A DNA stretch of 64,000 bases, from NCBI RefSeq assembly GCF_004342425.1, contig NZ_SLWQ01000010.1, positions 62,001-126,000 of the forward strand. The letters run 5' to 3'. The position numbers and the translations under genes were made by a program. Shown piece after piece: positions 8,760-19,300 of this stretch; position 1 is the first letter of the stretch, and each line of letters starts with the position of its first letter. This DNA is from Dokdonella fugitiva. GTDB taxonomy: Bacteria; Pseudomonadota; Gammaproteobacteria; Xanthomonadales; Rhodanobacteraceae. A model generated the notes under the pieces. The model searched no databases. It was not told the origin of the DNA and saw only the letters and a list, made by a program, of their open reading frames with translations.

Positions 8760-10130
8760 CTACTCCAGGCCGTCGCTGAAGATCAGGTCGACGCCGAGGT
8801 CCGCAACGAAGCCATCGTAGATGTCCTGCCCCGTCGTCGCCGTGTCGCCCGAGACCAGGAGTCGCCCTTGCTGGAAGCGAACTCCGTTGAAATATCCGAA
8901 GCCGGCGGTGTCGGGCAAATCGTAGACTTTCCTGCCGCCGTCGCCGAAGGAGGTGTCGAGCGAGCCATCGCTCGCGAGGCGAGCAATGGCGGGATGGTTG
9001 CCGGATTGACCGGCGAGGACGACCTTGCCGTCGTCCTGCAAGGCGACCGCATTCGCCGCGTCGCTGCTCGCTTCATTCGCGCCGAATGCGATGCGCACGC
9101 GTCCGCCGCCGAAACTCGGGTCCAATGTGCCGTCGTCGAGCAGGCGAGCGACCGCCATGTCGGGATCGGCGAGGGCGGGGATCGGGAGATTGGCCGAGCC
9201 CGCAATGACGATGCGTCCATCCCGTTGCACCGCCAGGCTCCGGGCCATGTCCCGTTCTTCCGGAATGGCGCTGAAGGCGACAATGGCGCGGCCGGCGTCG
9301 CCGAAGCTGGCGTCGGGGCTTCCCCCAGGCGTGAGGCGCGCGACGGCGAAGCGCGCCGGGCCGTTCGGCGCGCCGCTGTAGCTGAAGCCGCCGACCACGA
9401 TACGGCCTTGCCGGTCGAGGGCGAGCGCAGTGGGATGGTCTTTCACCGCCGATCCGACGATGTCGTCGAAGCTGATGGTCGCCTTGCCGCCGTTGCCGAA
9501 CGTCGTGTCGAGCTGGCCGTCAGGCAGCAGCTGCGCGACGGCAAACTGCTCGTCCTGCGAGGTCGTCGACGTCGGGCCCGCGAGCACGATGCGCCCGTCG
9601 CCGCGCACGCGCACGCCGACCGCGGCCGAGAACTCCGAACCCGATCCGCTGAAATACACCGTAGCCCGGCCGTCGCCATTGCCGAACGAGGCGTCAGGCT
9701 CGCCGTCTGGATCGAGCCGAATGACGAGGAACCCGGCCGGAAGTGCGGACGGGTCGGCGTAGTAGTCGCCGACGACGACGATCCGACCGTCGTCCTGCAC
9801 GGCGATGTCGATGCAGTCCGTCGAACCATCCGCGATGACGACGTGACCACTCGTCCCGAACCCTTCGTCCAGCGAACCCGCGGCGTCGAAGCGCGCGACG
9901 ACGAAGGCGTCGCCGGAACCGACCGGATTCGGGGCGGCGTCGCAGACCACGATCTTTCCGTCCGGTTGGACGGCTGGCCGTGTTGCGAAGCCATAGTACG
10001 GTCTCGGCGTCCCCACCCATGCGATGCCGTGCTGGCCGAACGCGGGCAGGAGATCGCCTTCCGCGGCGCCGGCGCCGAAGCTTGTGAGCATCGCACCCGC
10101 GGCGCACACGAGCGCGCGTTTGAAATCCAT
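8760..10130 (-). CDS. Secreted delta-60-repeat protein (paralogue 2)
   Basis: The product is 456 residues with a signal peptide (MDFKRALVCAAG..., cleavage after GAGA) and delta-60 repeats throughout, recognisable as LD..FG..G and Q.DGRIV..G blocks. It lacks enzymatic motifs and is presumably a surface or periplasmic beta-propeller. The ATG at 10130 follows GGGGAA at a normal distance; the upstream extension of the frame is not signal-like. The C-terminus is LIFSDGLE, again a variant of the shared tail. It is more divergent from paralogues 1, 3 and 4 than they are from one another, with extra inserted loops such as GSGSEFSAAV. Confidence 0.87.
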   Translation of the reverse strand: MDFKRALVCAAGAMLTSFGAGAAEGDLLPAFGQHGIAWVGTPRPYYGFATRPAVQPDGKIVVCDAAPNPVGSGDAFVVARFDAAGSLDEGFGTSGHVVIADGSTDCIDIAVQDDGRIVVVGDYYADPSALPAGFLVIRLDPDGEPDASFGNGDGRATVYFSGSGSEFSAAVGVRVRGDGRIVLAGPTSTTSQDEQFAVAQLLPDGQLDTTFGNGGKATISFDDIVGSAVKDHPTALALDRQGRIVVGGFSYSGAPNGPARFAVARLTPGGSPDASFGDAGRAIVAFSAIPEERDMARSLAVQRDGRIVIAGSANLPIPALADPDMAVARLLDDGTLDPSFGGGRVRIAFGANEASSDAANAVALQDDGKVVLAGQSGNHPAIARLASDGSLDTSFGDGGRKVYDLPDTAGFGYFNGVRFQQGRLLVSGDTATTGQDIYDGFVADLGVDLIFSDGLE

Positions 10131-10301
10131 TGGGTTCCCCGGCAAAGCCGCTATTCTAGGCGCCGCCTTGCCGCACCCGCAATCCGCGGGCACGCCAGTG
10201 GCTCGCGCGGCGTGCCAACGAGACGGCCGAGGCGGCCCGGGCGATCTTTCAAGGGCGCGGGACGCGCACGCCGGCGCTGAAGCGACTGCCGACGTGCGCC
10301 A

Positions 10302-11687
10302 TCACGGTTGCACTTCGAAGCCGTCGGCGAAGACGGTGTCGATCACGATGCGGCCGGCGAGGAACTGCTGATAGTCGCCGGCGCCCGTGGTGACGCCACC
10401 GAACACGAGGTGGCCGCCGTAGACGCGCGCGCGCACGGCCGCGTCGAACAGCGCCCCGCCGAGGTCGAGCGGGATCACCTGCTTGCCCGCAAAGCCGAAA
10501 GTCGGATCGAGCTGGCCTGCGGTATCGAGGCGTGCCAGCGCGATATCGTTATTGTCCGTGTCGATGGATACGAAGCCGACCAATACGAGCTTGCCGTCCG
10601 GCTGCAAGGCCGAGCCGTAGGAAATGTCGCTGTTCGGCGCGCCGAGGTCGAACGGCACGGTGACCTTGCCACCATTTCCGAAGCCCGGATCGGGCGTGCC
10701 GTCCGGCAGCAGCTTCACGGCGGCGAAGTCGTAGCCATTGTCGGTGGCGACGCCGGTGAGGTAGATCGCGCCGTCCGGCCCGACGTGGAGTTCGAGCGCT
10801 TGGTCGTCGAAATCGCCGCCGATGTCGAAGGCGACGGTGACGCGGCCGTCGCCGCCGAAGTTCGGGTCGAGCGTGCCATTGGGCTTGAGCCGGGCGATCG
10901 CGAAGTCGAAGCTGTTGGCGCTGCCGTGTGCCGCGATGCCGGCGACGAGGATGTTGCCGTCCGCGTCGATCGCGACGCTCGAGGCGGTTTCGTCCTTGAA
11001 CGCGGGATCGAGGTCGAAGTGCAGCGTGACGCGGCCGTCGCCATCGAAGCTCGTGTCGCGGCTGCCATCCGCGTTGAGCCGCACGATCGCGAAGTCGCGC
11101 CCCTGGCCGGTGACCTCGGCATTGCCGACGAGGATGAGCTTGCCGTTCGCGAGCTGCACGCCGTCGAGCGCGCGATCGTAGTTGGCGCCGCCCGCATCGA
11201 AGTTGATGAATGCCTTGCCGTCGCCGCTGAAGGAGGTGTCGAGCGTGCCGTCGACGTTGAAGCGCACGACCTCCATGTCGGTATCGTCGCCGCCGACATC
11301 GGTATCGGGGCCGTCGCCGATCAGGACGATCTTGCCGTCCGACTGCACGATCGTGTTGAACGACGTGTCGGTCGCCGCACCGGCCCCGACCGCGACGGTG
11401 GTCTTGCCGTCGAAGCTGAAGCTGGTGTCGGGATGGCCATCGCGATCGAGGCGCGCCACCGCGAAGTCGAAACCGGTGGCGGCGCCGCTGTCGACGACGC
11501 CGCCGAGGACGACTTTGCCGTCAGGTGCGATCGCCATGCCGTAGGCGGTGGAAAACGAGCCGAAGTCGACGACCGTGTAGCCGCCGGTGCCGAAGGTGGG
11601 GTCGAGGTCGCCGTCGCGTGCGAGCGCCGTGCCGGCGAGGGACGAGAGGATCAGCGCGGCCGTCAGGGTGGGACGAATCGAGGTCAT
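10302..11687 (-). CDS. Secreted delta-60-repeat protein (paralogue 3)
   Basis: A 461-residue exported protein: signal peptide (MTSIRPTLTAALILSSLAGTALA), mature start RDGDLDPTFGTGG, and about seven delta-60 repeats containing SFSFDGKT and QPDGKLVLVG-type blocks. The ATG at 11687 has AGGAGAA upstream. The C-terminus reads VFADGFEVQP, so the shared motif lies a few residues from the end. Function unknown; members of this repeat family are found in secreted proteins of Lysobacterales and Myxococcota. It is co-oriented with paralogues 2 and 4, with gaps of about 165-170 bp that leave room for separate promoters. Confidence 0.88.
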   Translation of the reverse strand: MTSIRPTLTAALILSSLAGTALARDGDLDPTFGTGGYTVVDFGSFSTAYGMAIAPDGKVVLGGVVDSGAATGFDFAVARLDRDGHPDTSFSFDGKTTVAVGAGAATDTSFNTIVQSDGKIVLIGDGPDTDVGGDDTDMEVVRFNVDGTLDTSFSGDGKAFINFDAGGANYDRALDGVQLANGKLILVGNAEVTGQGRDFAIVRLNADGSRDTSFDGDGRVTLHFDLDPAFKDETASSVAIDADGNILVAGIAAHGSANSFDFAIARLKPNGTLDPNFGGDGRVTVAFDIGGDFDDQALELHVGPDGAIYLTGVATDNGYDFAAVKLLPDGTPDPGFGNGGKVTVPFDLGAPNSDISYGSALQPDGKLVLVGFVSIDTDNNDIALARLDTAGQLDPTFGFAGKQVIPLDLGGALFDAAVRARVYGGHLVFGGVTTGAGDYQQFLAGRIVIDTVFADGFEVQP

Positions 11688-11851
11688 GGCAGTTCTCCTA
11701 TGCCTTGGAGAAACGCGGGAACATGCGTTTTTGCGACACGCGCCCGGGCTTCCCATGGGTGTAGCGCTCGGCCCGGCAGGCGGCGCCGGGGCGGATCCGC
11801 CATGGTCGAACGCGATGCGGCTGCCCCGGCGCGACGCGCGGCGTGACCGGT

Positions 11852-13270
11852 TCAGGGGGCATCGAATCCGTTCGCGAAGATCGTGTCGTCGGTCATGCGC
11901 GCAACGAACACGTCGATCGAATTCGCGCCCGTGTCGACGATGACGATGCCGCTTGCAAGGATGAAATCGCCGGCGAGCGCGAGCCCGAGGAAGGCCTGCG
12001 AGGACGGCAGCGTATGTTCGAAGTCGTAGCTGCGGCGGCCGATCATGCCGAAGCTGGCGTCGAGGTCGCCGTCCGGCTCGAGGCGGAACAACGTCGCATG
12101 GAGGCTGCCGTCCCCGGCGTACTGCGTGGCCCCGGCGACGAGGATGCGTCCATCGGCGCGCAGCCCGACGTCGAGGCCGTAGTCGAGCCCGCCCGGTATT
12201 TCATCGTAGGTCACGACCGTGCGGCCGCCGATGCCGAAGTTCGCGTCCGGCGAGCCGTCGGGCAGGAGCTTCACGACGCCGACGTCCTGGTTCGTGGGCA
12301 GCGAGGGCGAAACCTCGACATTGCCGCTGAGCACGAGCGAATCGTCCGGGCCGATGGCGAGACCGAACACCGCGTCGGCCTTGTCGAAACCCAGGTCGAA
12401 AGCGATCGTCGCGCGACCGTCGGCGTCGAAGTCGGGATCGAGCGTGCCGTTCGGGCGCACGCGCGCGACGGCGAAGTCGCTGCCTTCGCTGTCGTTGCCC
12501 TTGTCCGCGGCACCCGCGACGACGATGCGGCCCTGATGGTCGATCGCGACACGCGTGGCGGCGTCGTTCATGCTCGTGCTGCCGGGCAGGTCGAAGCCGA
12601 AGCCGAGCTTGCCGGCGAGATTGAAGCTTGCATCGGGCGTGCCGTCGGAGAGCAGGCGTGCGACACCGATATCGGTGCCATGGTTGCTGGTGGCGACGGT
12701 TCCGGCGAGGACGATGCGGCCATCGCCCTGGATCGCCACGCTCGCGAGGTCGTCGTTGCCGCTGCCGCCGGCGAGGTCGAATGCGATGACCTTCTTGCCC
12801 GTGCCCGCGCCGAACGTCGTGTCGAGCGTGCCGTCCGCATTGAGGCGCGCGACAGCGAAATCGTCGTGAGTGGCGCCGCCGTCGGCATTGGTGGTGCCTG
12901 CGACGACGATCTTGCCGTCGGCCTGCAGCGCGAGCGCCATGGCCACGTCGATGCCGCCGGAGCCGGAGAAGTCGATCGTGGTCCGGCCGTCGAAGCTGAA
13001 ACTCGTATCGAGCGCGCCGTCCGCGGTGAAGCGCGCGACGAAGAAGTCGGCCGTGGTGCCGCTCGCCCGCGTGCCGCAGAGCAGGATCTTGCCGTCCGGC
13101 TGAACGACGGGCCGGCAAGCGGAAACGCCGCCGGTGGCGTCGGTGATGCCGGCGAGCGCGATGCCGCCCATGCCGAACGCGGGGTCGAGATCGCCATCGG
13201 CCGCGCTGGCGGTGACGCTGGCCAAGGCGAGGGACAGCGCGACGGTGAAACGCGAAGTGGTCGTGTTCAT
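11852..13270 (-). CDS. Secreted delta-60-repeat protein (paralogue 4)
   Basis: The 472-residue product starts with a typical signal peptide (cleavage after VTASA) and continues ADGDLDPAFGMGG into delta-60 repeats such as ADGALDTSFSFDGRT. It is strikingly like paralogue 1 in repeat order and wording, which points to a recent duplication. The ATG at 13270 follows AGGAGA by six bases. The protein ends in TIFANGFDAP. No catalytic residues are visible. It is the most upstream gene of the leftward-reading cluster, with a 582-bp gap before the divergent response regulator. Confidence 0.88.
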   Translation of the reverse strand: MNTTTSRFTVALSLALASVTASAADGDLDPAFGMGGIALAGITDATGGVSACRPVVQPDGKILLCGTRASGTTADFFVARFTADGALDTSFSFDGRTTIDFSGSGGIDVAMALALQADGKIVVAGTTNADGGATHDDFAVARLNADGTLDTTFGAGTGKKVIAFDLAGGSGNDDLASVAIQGDGRIVLAGTVATSNHGTDIGVARLLSDGTPDASFNLAGKLGFGFDLPGSTSMNDAATRVAIDHQGRIVVAGAADKGNDSEGSDFAVARVRPNGTLDPDFDADGRATIAFDLGFDKADAVFGLAIGPDDSLVLSGNVEVSPSLPTNQDVGVVKLLPDGSPDANFGIGGRTVVTYDEIPGGLDYGLDVGLRADGRILVAGATQYAGDGSLHATLFRLEPDGDLDASFGMIGRRSYDFEHTLPSSQAFLGLALAGDFILASGIVIVDTGANSIDVFVARMTDDTIFANGFDAP

Positions 13271-13852
13271 GGGATCTCCTTTGTCCCCGTGAAACGCAGG
13301 AGCGATCGGTTTCCGACATGCGCGCATCCGCAACGCCCGGGCTTGGCGCGGGCGGGCTGACCGGAAGCGCGCTGCGTCGGCCGGTCGGCAGGCAGGCGTC
13401 CCGTTCATGCCGGGCGGGCGCTGCCACGCCCCGCAGCACACAGGCTCCGCTCCGTCGTATGGCGTCGTTCGCGCGATCCCGGCCGCGTCCCTCGCCATTG
13501 CTCACCGCGCGCAGGGTCATTTCGGTGTCCATGTAAACCTCATGGAAACCGGGGACAGGTCGCCGAGCGGCGGCGCGACCTCGCGTGACTTGTGGTCGAT
13601 GTCCCGGCTACTCGGCGAACCGCACCTCGTCGCGCGGGGCATCGCACTCCGCCCGTTGCTCGGCGACGCCGTGCCACACGAGCTCCGGGCTGCACATGCA
13701 CCGATGGTCGAGGCGTTCGGGTCAGGGCCGCGGGACGAAGACGGCGCTCGAGCGCGATCTCGGGTCGAACAGCGCGCCGAGCGCGCTATGTGCCCCCGGC
13801 CTGCAGCAGGCGCGCACGCTGCGCTAAGCTGCGCCCGCAGGCACGGGGCAGC
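13271..13852. other. Gene-free interval, 582 bp
   Basis: It separates the leftward repeat-protein cluster from the rightward two-component genes and so must hold at least two promoters, but no convincing -35/-10 pair could be picked out. Short open frames here overlap on both strands, lack ribosome-binding sites and have no recognisable product. A stretch near 13545-13560 (gaaaccggggacagg) resembles sequence often seen beside REP-associated transposase genes; nothing more of such a gene is visible. Confidence 0.4.
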
Positions 13853-14527
13853 ATGGCGCGAATCCTGACCATCGAAGACGACGCGGTCACCGCGCGCGAG
13901 ATCGCCGCGGAGCTGCAGGCGGCGGGGAACGAGGTCGACTGCGTCGGCGACGGCCGCGCGGGGCTCGAGCGCGCGCTCGCCGGCGGCTACGACGCGATCA
14001 CGCTCGACCGCATGTTGCCGGGGATGGACGGGCTCGAGGTCGTGTCCGAGCTGCGCCGTGCGGGCGTCGACACGCCGGTGCTCATGATCAGCGCGCTCAG
14101 TGACGTCGACGCGCGCGTGCGCGGGCTGCGCGCGGGCGGCGACGACTACCTGACCAAGCCGTTCGCGCCGGAGGAGATGGCCGCGCGCATCGAAGTGCTG
14201 CTGCGCCGCGGCGCGGGCGCGCGCGAAACGACCCTGCGCGTCGGCGACCTCGAGCTCGATCTCATCGCGCGCACCGCGCGCCGCGGCAGCGTCGTGCTCG
14301 ACCTGCTGCCGCTCGAGTTCCGCCTGCTCGAATACCTCATGCGCCATGCCGGGCAGGTGCTCACGCGCACGATGATCTTCGAGGCGGTGTGGGGCTACCA
14401 CTTCGATCCGGGCACGAACGTCATCGACGTGCACATCGGCCGGCTGCGCCGCAAGGTCGATGCGCCCGGCTTCGAGCCGCTGATCCACACCGTGCGCGGC
14501 TGCGGCTACGCGATGCGCACGTCGTGA
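13853..14527 (+). CDS. OmpR/PhoB-family response regulator
   Basis: A 224-residue two-domain regulator. The receiver domain (residues 1-120) has the acidic pair in IEDDAV, the phosphoacceptor Asp52 in TLDRMLPGMDG and the Lys in YLTKPF. The winged-helix effector domain (residues 128-224) shows the family wording LEFRLLEYLMRHAG, TNVIDVHIGRLRRK and HTVRGCGYAM. It binds DNA when phosphorylated. The ATG at 13853 gives the canonical start. Its stop overlaps the GTG start of the histidine kinase gene by four bases (GTGA), so the pair is translationally coupled. The RND pump genes downstream in the same direction are a plausible target; that is inference. Confidence 0.95.
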   Translation: MARILTIEDDAVTAREIAAELQAAGNEVDCVGDGRAGLERALAGGYDAITLDRMLPGMDGLEVVSELRRAGVDTPVLMISALSDVDARVRGLRAGGDDYLTKPFAPEEMAARIEVLLRRGAGARETTLRVGDLELDLIARTARRGSVVLDLLPLEFRLLEYLMRHAGQVLTRTMIFEAVWGYHFDPGTNVIDVHIGRLRRKVDAPGFEPLIHTVRGCGYAMRTS

Positions 14528-15936
14528 ACGCAAGCGACGCAGCATCCCGCCAGGACGGGCCCAGTGGCCGTTGGCGCTCGAGCACGAAGCGCCTGATCCT
14601 CGTGTACGGCGCGTTCTTCGTCGCCTGGACGGTCGTGCTGGTCGGCGCGATCCGCTGGCAGACCGCGAATTACCTCGACGGCATCGTCGACAGCATCCTC
14701 GAGCAGCGCCTGCGCTACCTGTCCTCGGTCGAGCGCACGCGCCTGCCGGCACTGCTCGCGGCGACGACCCAGCTCGACCTGCACGGGCTCATGGCCTCCG
14801 GCCTGTTCGATGCGCAAGGCCACTACGTGGCCGGTGACATCGAGCACCTGCCCGAGGGGCTCGCGATCGATGGCCGCGTGCACCCGCTGCCCGAAGGCGT
14901 GCAGCGCATCAGCGGCGAGCGTGCGGGCCGCATGCACGCGGTCGCGCTGCGGCTTGCCGACGGCGCGGTGATGCTGCTCGCGCGCGACTACCGCGTGGTC
15001 GACCAGGTCGGCGAGATCATCCGCAGTGGCCTCCTGTGGGCGCTGTCGCTGACCCTCGTGCCGGGCCTGCTCGGCGGCTACCTGCTCAGCCGCGGACCGT
15101 TGCGGCGCGTGCGCGCCATCGAGTCCGCGATACAGCCGGTCATGCGCGGCGATCTCGGCGCGCGCCTGCCCGTGTCCGAGCGGCGCGACGAGCTGGACAT
15201 GCTGGCGGCGATCGTCAACCGCATGCTCGAGCAGGTCGAACGCCTGCTCGGCGAGGTCAAGGGCGTGTCCGACAGCATCGCGCACGACCTGCGCACGCCG
15301 CTGACGCGCCTGCGCACACAGCTGCATCGCGTGCAGCAGCTCGGCAGCGAAGGCGATCCGCGCAGCCAGCTGGTCGAGCGCTGCATCGTCGAGGCGGACG
15401 CGCTGCTCGACCGCTTCCGCGCGCTGCTGCGCATCTCCGAACTCGAGGACATCGGGCGCCGTGCCGGCTTCGCCGCGGTCGATGTCGGCGATACGCTGCG
15501 CCGCGTGCACGAACTGTACGCACCGCTCGCGGAGGAGAAGGAGATCGCCTTCGCACTCGAGGCCGACGCCGTGCCGACGCTGCGCGCGGACGGCCACCTG
15601 CTGTTCGAGGCGATCGGCAACCTCGTCGACAACGCGATCAAGTTCGCACCACGCGGCGGCCATGTCGTACTGCGCGCCGCGAGCGAGGACGGGCGCGCCG
15701 TCATCGAGGTCCTCGACGATGGGCGTGGCATCCCCGCCGACGAGCGCGATGCGGTGCTGCGACGGTTCTACCGCAGCGCCGCGTCAGGCGCCGACGACGC
15801 CGTCGGCCATGGCCTCGGCCTGCCGCTGGTCGCCGCGATCGCGCGGCTGCATGGCTACGCCTTCACCATCGCCGACAACGCGCCGCATGGGACGCGGATG
15901 CGGCTGGTGTGTTGGCTGGTTGACGACGGGCCCTGA
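14524..15936 (+). CDS. Membrane sensor histidine kinase
   Basis: The 470-residue kinase has two transmembrane helices (about residues 22-45 and 163-185) enclosing a periplasmic sensor of roughly 115 residues, then a HAMP segment. The dimerisation/phosphoacceptor domain carries His254 (SIAHDLRTPLTRLR), and the ATP-binding domain has the N box (NLVDNAIKF), G1 box (DDGRGIP) and G2 box (GHGLGLPLV). It should phosphorylate the response regulator encoded immediately upstream. The GTG at 14524 is the only start near the regulator stop. The sensor domain is not of a type I recognise, so the signal is unknown. Confidence 0.94.
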   Translation: MNASDAASRQDGPSGRWRSSTKRLILVYGAFFVAWTVVLVGAIRWQTANYLDGIVDSILEQRLRYLSSVERTRLPALLAATTQLDLHGLMASGLFDAQGHYVAGDIEHLPEGLAIDGRVHPLPEGVQRISGERAGRMHAVALRLADGAVMLLARDYRVVDQVGEIIRSGLLWALSLTLVPGLLGGYLLSRGPLRRVRAIESAIQPVMRGDLGARLPVSERRDELDMLAAIVNRMLEQVERLLGEVKGVSDSIAHDLRTPLTRLRTQLHRVQQLGSEGDPRSQLVERCIVEADALLDRFRALLRISELEDIGRRAGFAAVDVGDTLRRVHELYAPLAEEKEIAFALEADAVPTLRADGHLLFEAIGNLVDNAIKFAPRGGHVVLRAASEDGRAVIEVLDDGRGIPADERDAVLRRFYRSAASGADDAVGHGLGLPLVAAIARLHGYAFTIADNAPHGTRMRLVCWLVDDGP

Positions 15937-16328
15937 CGCTTTTCGCTCCTGCACGAGCGCGGCGCATGTCACCAGCAGGAGCGCACCCTGTGCGCGACCG
16001 TCGCGCCTCGGTGTGCTGCGACGCTGCGGCCGCCCAGCGTGAGCTCCTGCAGGTGCACACGCGCGCGATGGGAGCGCCCTGAGCGCCGGCCTGCGCGCTG
16101 CGCTCGGCGCGAGCGGAACGGTGGCGTGGGGCAGCAAGGATGGTTGCCCGCCGCCGCCTCCGCCACTCCCGATCCACCCCCATACCTGCCCACGATCCCC
16201 AATACCTCCCATGCGCCCAGCCCTCAGCCCCGGCCCCGGCCTTCATGAACAATTCTTCATCCGGCCGAGCCTTGGTAACCCGCTCCATGCACCGATAATC
16301 CGCGGCTGCAGCACCATTGGTCTTCCGC
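15937..16328. other. Gene-free interval, 392 bp, with short inverted repeats
   Basis: No credible gene. An inverted pair gctcctgc (15945-15952) and gcaggagc (15975-15982) and a further gctcctgc near 16043 recall the GGAGC-containing hairpins common between genes in this lineage. The stretch ends in the promoter/leader of the RND permease gene; promoter elements were not identifiable with confidence. Pyrimidine-rich sequence runs from about 16145 to 16230. Confidence 0.4.
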
Positions 16329-19300
16329 ATGATCGGTATCGTCCGCGTCGCGCTCACGCGCCCGTACACCTTCGTCGTCCTCGCGCTGCTCATCCTGATC
16401 ACCGGCGTCCTCGCCGCGTTGCGCACGCCGGTCGACATCTTCCCCGAGATCCGCATCCCGATCATCGGCGTCGCCTGGCAGTACACGGGCCTGTCGCCGG
16501 AAGAGATGGCCGGGCGCATCGTCACGCCGTACGAGCGCGCGCTGACCACGACCGTCAACGACATCGAGCACATCGAGGCGAGCTCGTACAACGGCTTCGG
16601 CATCGTCAAGATCTTCTTCCAGCCGAACGTCGACATCCGCACCGCGAACGCGCAGGTGACCGCGATCTCGCAGACGGTGGTCAAGCAGATGCCGCCGGGC
16701 ACGACGCCGCCGCTCATCATCAACTACAGCGCGGCGACCGTGCCGATCATCCAGCTCGCGCTGTCCGGCCATGGCCTGACCGAGCAGAATCTCGCCGACC
16801 TCGCGATGAACACCGTGCGCACGCGCCTGGTGACCGTGCCCGGCGCGGCGATCCCGTATCCGTTCGGCGGCAAGACGCGCCAGGTGCAGATCGACCTCGA
16901 CCCGGCCGCGCTGCAGGCGCGCGGCCTCTCCGGCCAGGACGTCGCCAACGCGCTAGCCGCGCAGAACCTCATCACGCCGGTCGGCACGCAGAAGATCGGC
17001 GACTTCGAATACAACGTGCTGCTCAACAATGCGCCGAAGGACATCGAGGCGCTCAACGACCTGCCGGTCAAGGCGGTCAACGGCTCGATGGTCTACATCC
17101 GCGACGTCGCCCACGCGCACGACGGCAATCCGCCGCAGACCAACATCGTGCACGTCAACGGCCAGCGCTCCGTGCTGATGTCGGTGCTGAAGAGCGGCGC
17201 GATCTCCACGCTCTCGATCATTTCGGGCATCAAGGACAAGCTGGCCGAGATCAAGCCGCAGCTGCCGGACAACCTCGAGATCGCCCCGGTCGGCGACCAG
17301 TCGCTGTTCGTCAGCGCGGCGATCGGTGGCGTGGCGAAGGAAGGCGTGATCGCCGCGCTTCTCACCAGCGTCATGATCCTGCTCTTCCTCGGCAGCTGGC
17401 GTTCGACCGTGATCATCGCGATCTCGATCCCGCTGTCGGTGCTCGGCGCGATCGCGATGCTCTCGGCGGCGGGCGAGACGCTCAACATCATGACCCTCGG
17501 CGGCCTCGCGCTCGCGGTCGGCATCCTCGTCGACGACGCGACCGTGACGATCGAGAACATCAACTGGCACCTCGAGCACGGCAAGGACGTCGAGACCGCG
17601 ATCATGGACGGTGCCGCGCAGATCGTGACGCCCGCGTTCGTCTCGCTGCTGTGCATCTGCATCGTGTTCGTGCCGATGTTCTTCCTCGACGGCGTCGCGC
17701 GCTTCCTGTTCGTGCCGATGGCCGAGGCGGTGATGTTCGCGATGGCGTGCTCGTTCATCCTGTCGCGCACGCTCGTGCCGACGATGGCGAAATACATGCT
17801 GAAGCCGCACGCGGCGCACGCCGACGCGCACGGCGGCGACGCCGCGAAGCCGCCGTCGCGCAACCCGCTCGTGCGCTTCCAGCGCGGCTTCGAGGCGCGC
17901 TTCGAGCGCGTGCGCGCGGGCTATCATGGCGTGCTCGAGCTCGCGCTCGGCCACCGGCGCGCGTTCGTGCTGGGCTTCATGGCGTTCGTGCTGGCCTCGT
18001 TCGCGTTGCTGCCGTTCCTCGGCCGCAACTTCTTCCCCGCGGTCGACGGTGGCCAGATCCTCATGCACGTGCGCACCCAGGTCGGCACGCGCGTGGAGGA
18101 GACCGCCAACACGTTCGCGCGCATCCAGCAGGCCGTGCGCGGCATCATCCCGCCGGGCGAGCTCGCGGCGATGGCCGACAACATCGGCATGCCGATCAGC
18201 AGCATCAACATGACCTACAACAACACCGGCCTCATCGGCTCGCAGGACGGCGACATCCAGATCGCGCTCAAGGAAGGGCATGCGCCAACCGAGGAGTACG
18301 TCAAGCGCATGCGCGAAGAACTGCCGCGCCGCTTCCCGGGCGCGACGTTCTCGTTCCTGCCGGCCGACATCGTCAGCCAGATCCTCAACTTCGGCGCGCC
18401 GGCGCCGATCGACCTGCAGATCCGCGGCCCGAACGTTGCCGCCAACTTCGCCTATGCGCAGAAGCTGCTGGCCCAGGTGCGCCGCGTGCCCGGCGTCGTC
18501 GACGCGCGCATCCAGCAGTCGCTGTCGAGCCCGGGCCTCAAGGTGGACGTCGATCGCAGTCGCGCGCAGTACGCGGGCGTGACCGAGCGCGACGTCACCA
18601 ACAGCATGGTCGTCAACCTCGCCGGCTCCAGCCAGGTCGCGCCGACGTTCTGGCTCAATCCCGCCAACGGCGTGTCCTATTCGATCGTCATGCAGACGCC
18701 GCAATACGCGGTCGACTCGCTCGCCGACTTGCGCAACCTGCCGGTCACCTCATCCTCGGGCGGCTCGCCGCAGGTGCTCGGCGGCATCGCCGACATCGAC
18801 CGCACCACCTCGAGCGCGGTGGTGTCGCAGTACGACATCCAGTCGATGGTGCAGATCTTCGCGACGACGCAGGGGCGCGACCTCGGCGCGGTCGCTGCCG
18901 ACATCTCGCGGATCATCGACGCGAACAAGGCTGACCTGCCGAAGGCCGCGACGATCGCGATGCTCGGCCAGGTGAAGACGATGAACAGCGCGTTCGCGGG
19001 CCTGTCGTTCGGCCTGCTCGGCGCGATCGTGCTCATCTACCTGCTCATCGTCGTCAACTTCCAGTCGTGGAGCGATCCGTTCGTGATCATCACCGCGCTC
19101 CCGGCTGCGCTCGCCGGCATCGTCTGGATGCTGTTCGCGACCCACACCACGTTGTCCGTGCCCGCGCTGACCGGCGCGATCATGTGCATGGGCGTCGCCA
19201 CCGCGAACAGCGTGCTGGTGATCAGCTTTGCCCGCGAGAAGCTCGACGAACTCGGCGACGCCACCGCCGCCGCCCTCGAAGCCGGCTTCGTGCGCTTCCG

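Noticed and set aside
13536..13836. A REP-associated transposase remnant upstream of the response regulator
   Set aside because: Only the short string gaaaccggggacagg resembles flanking sequence of such genes; no transposase motif is present in any frame.
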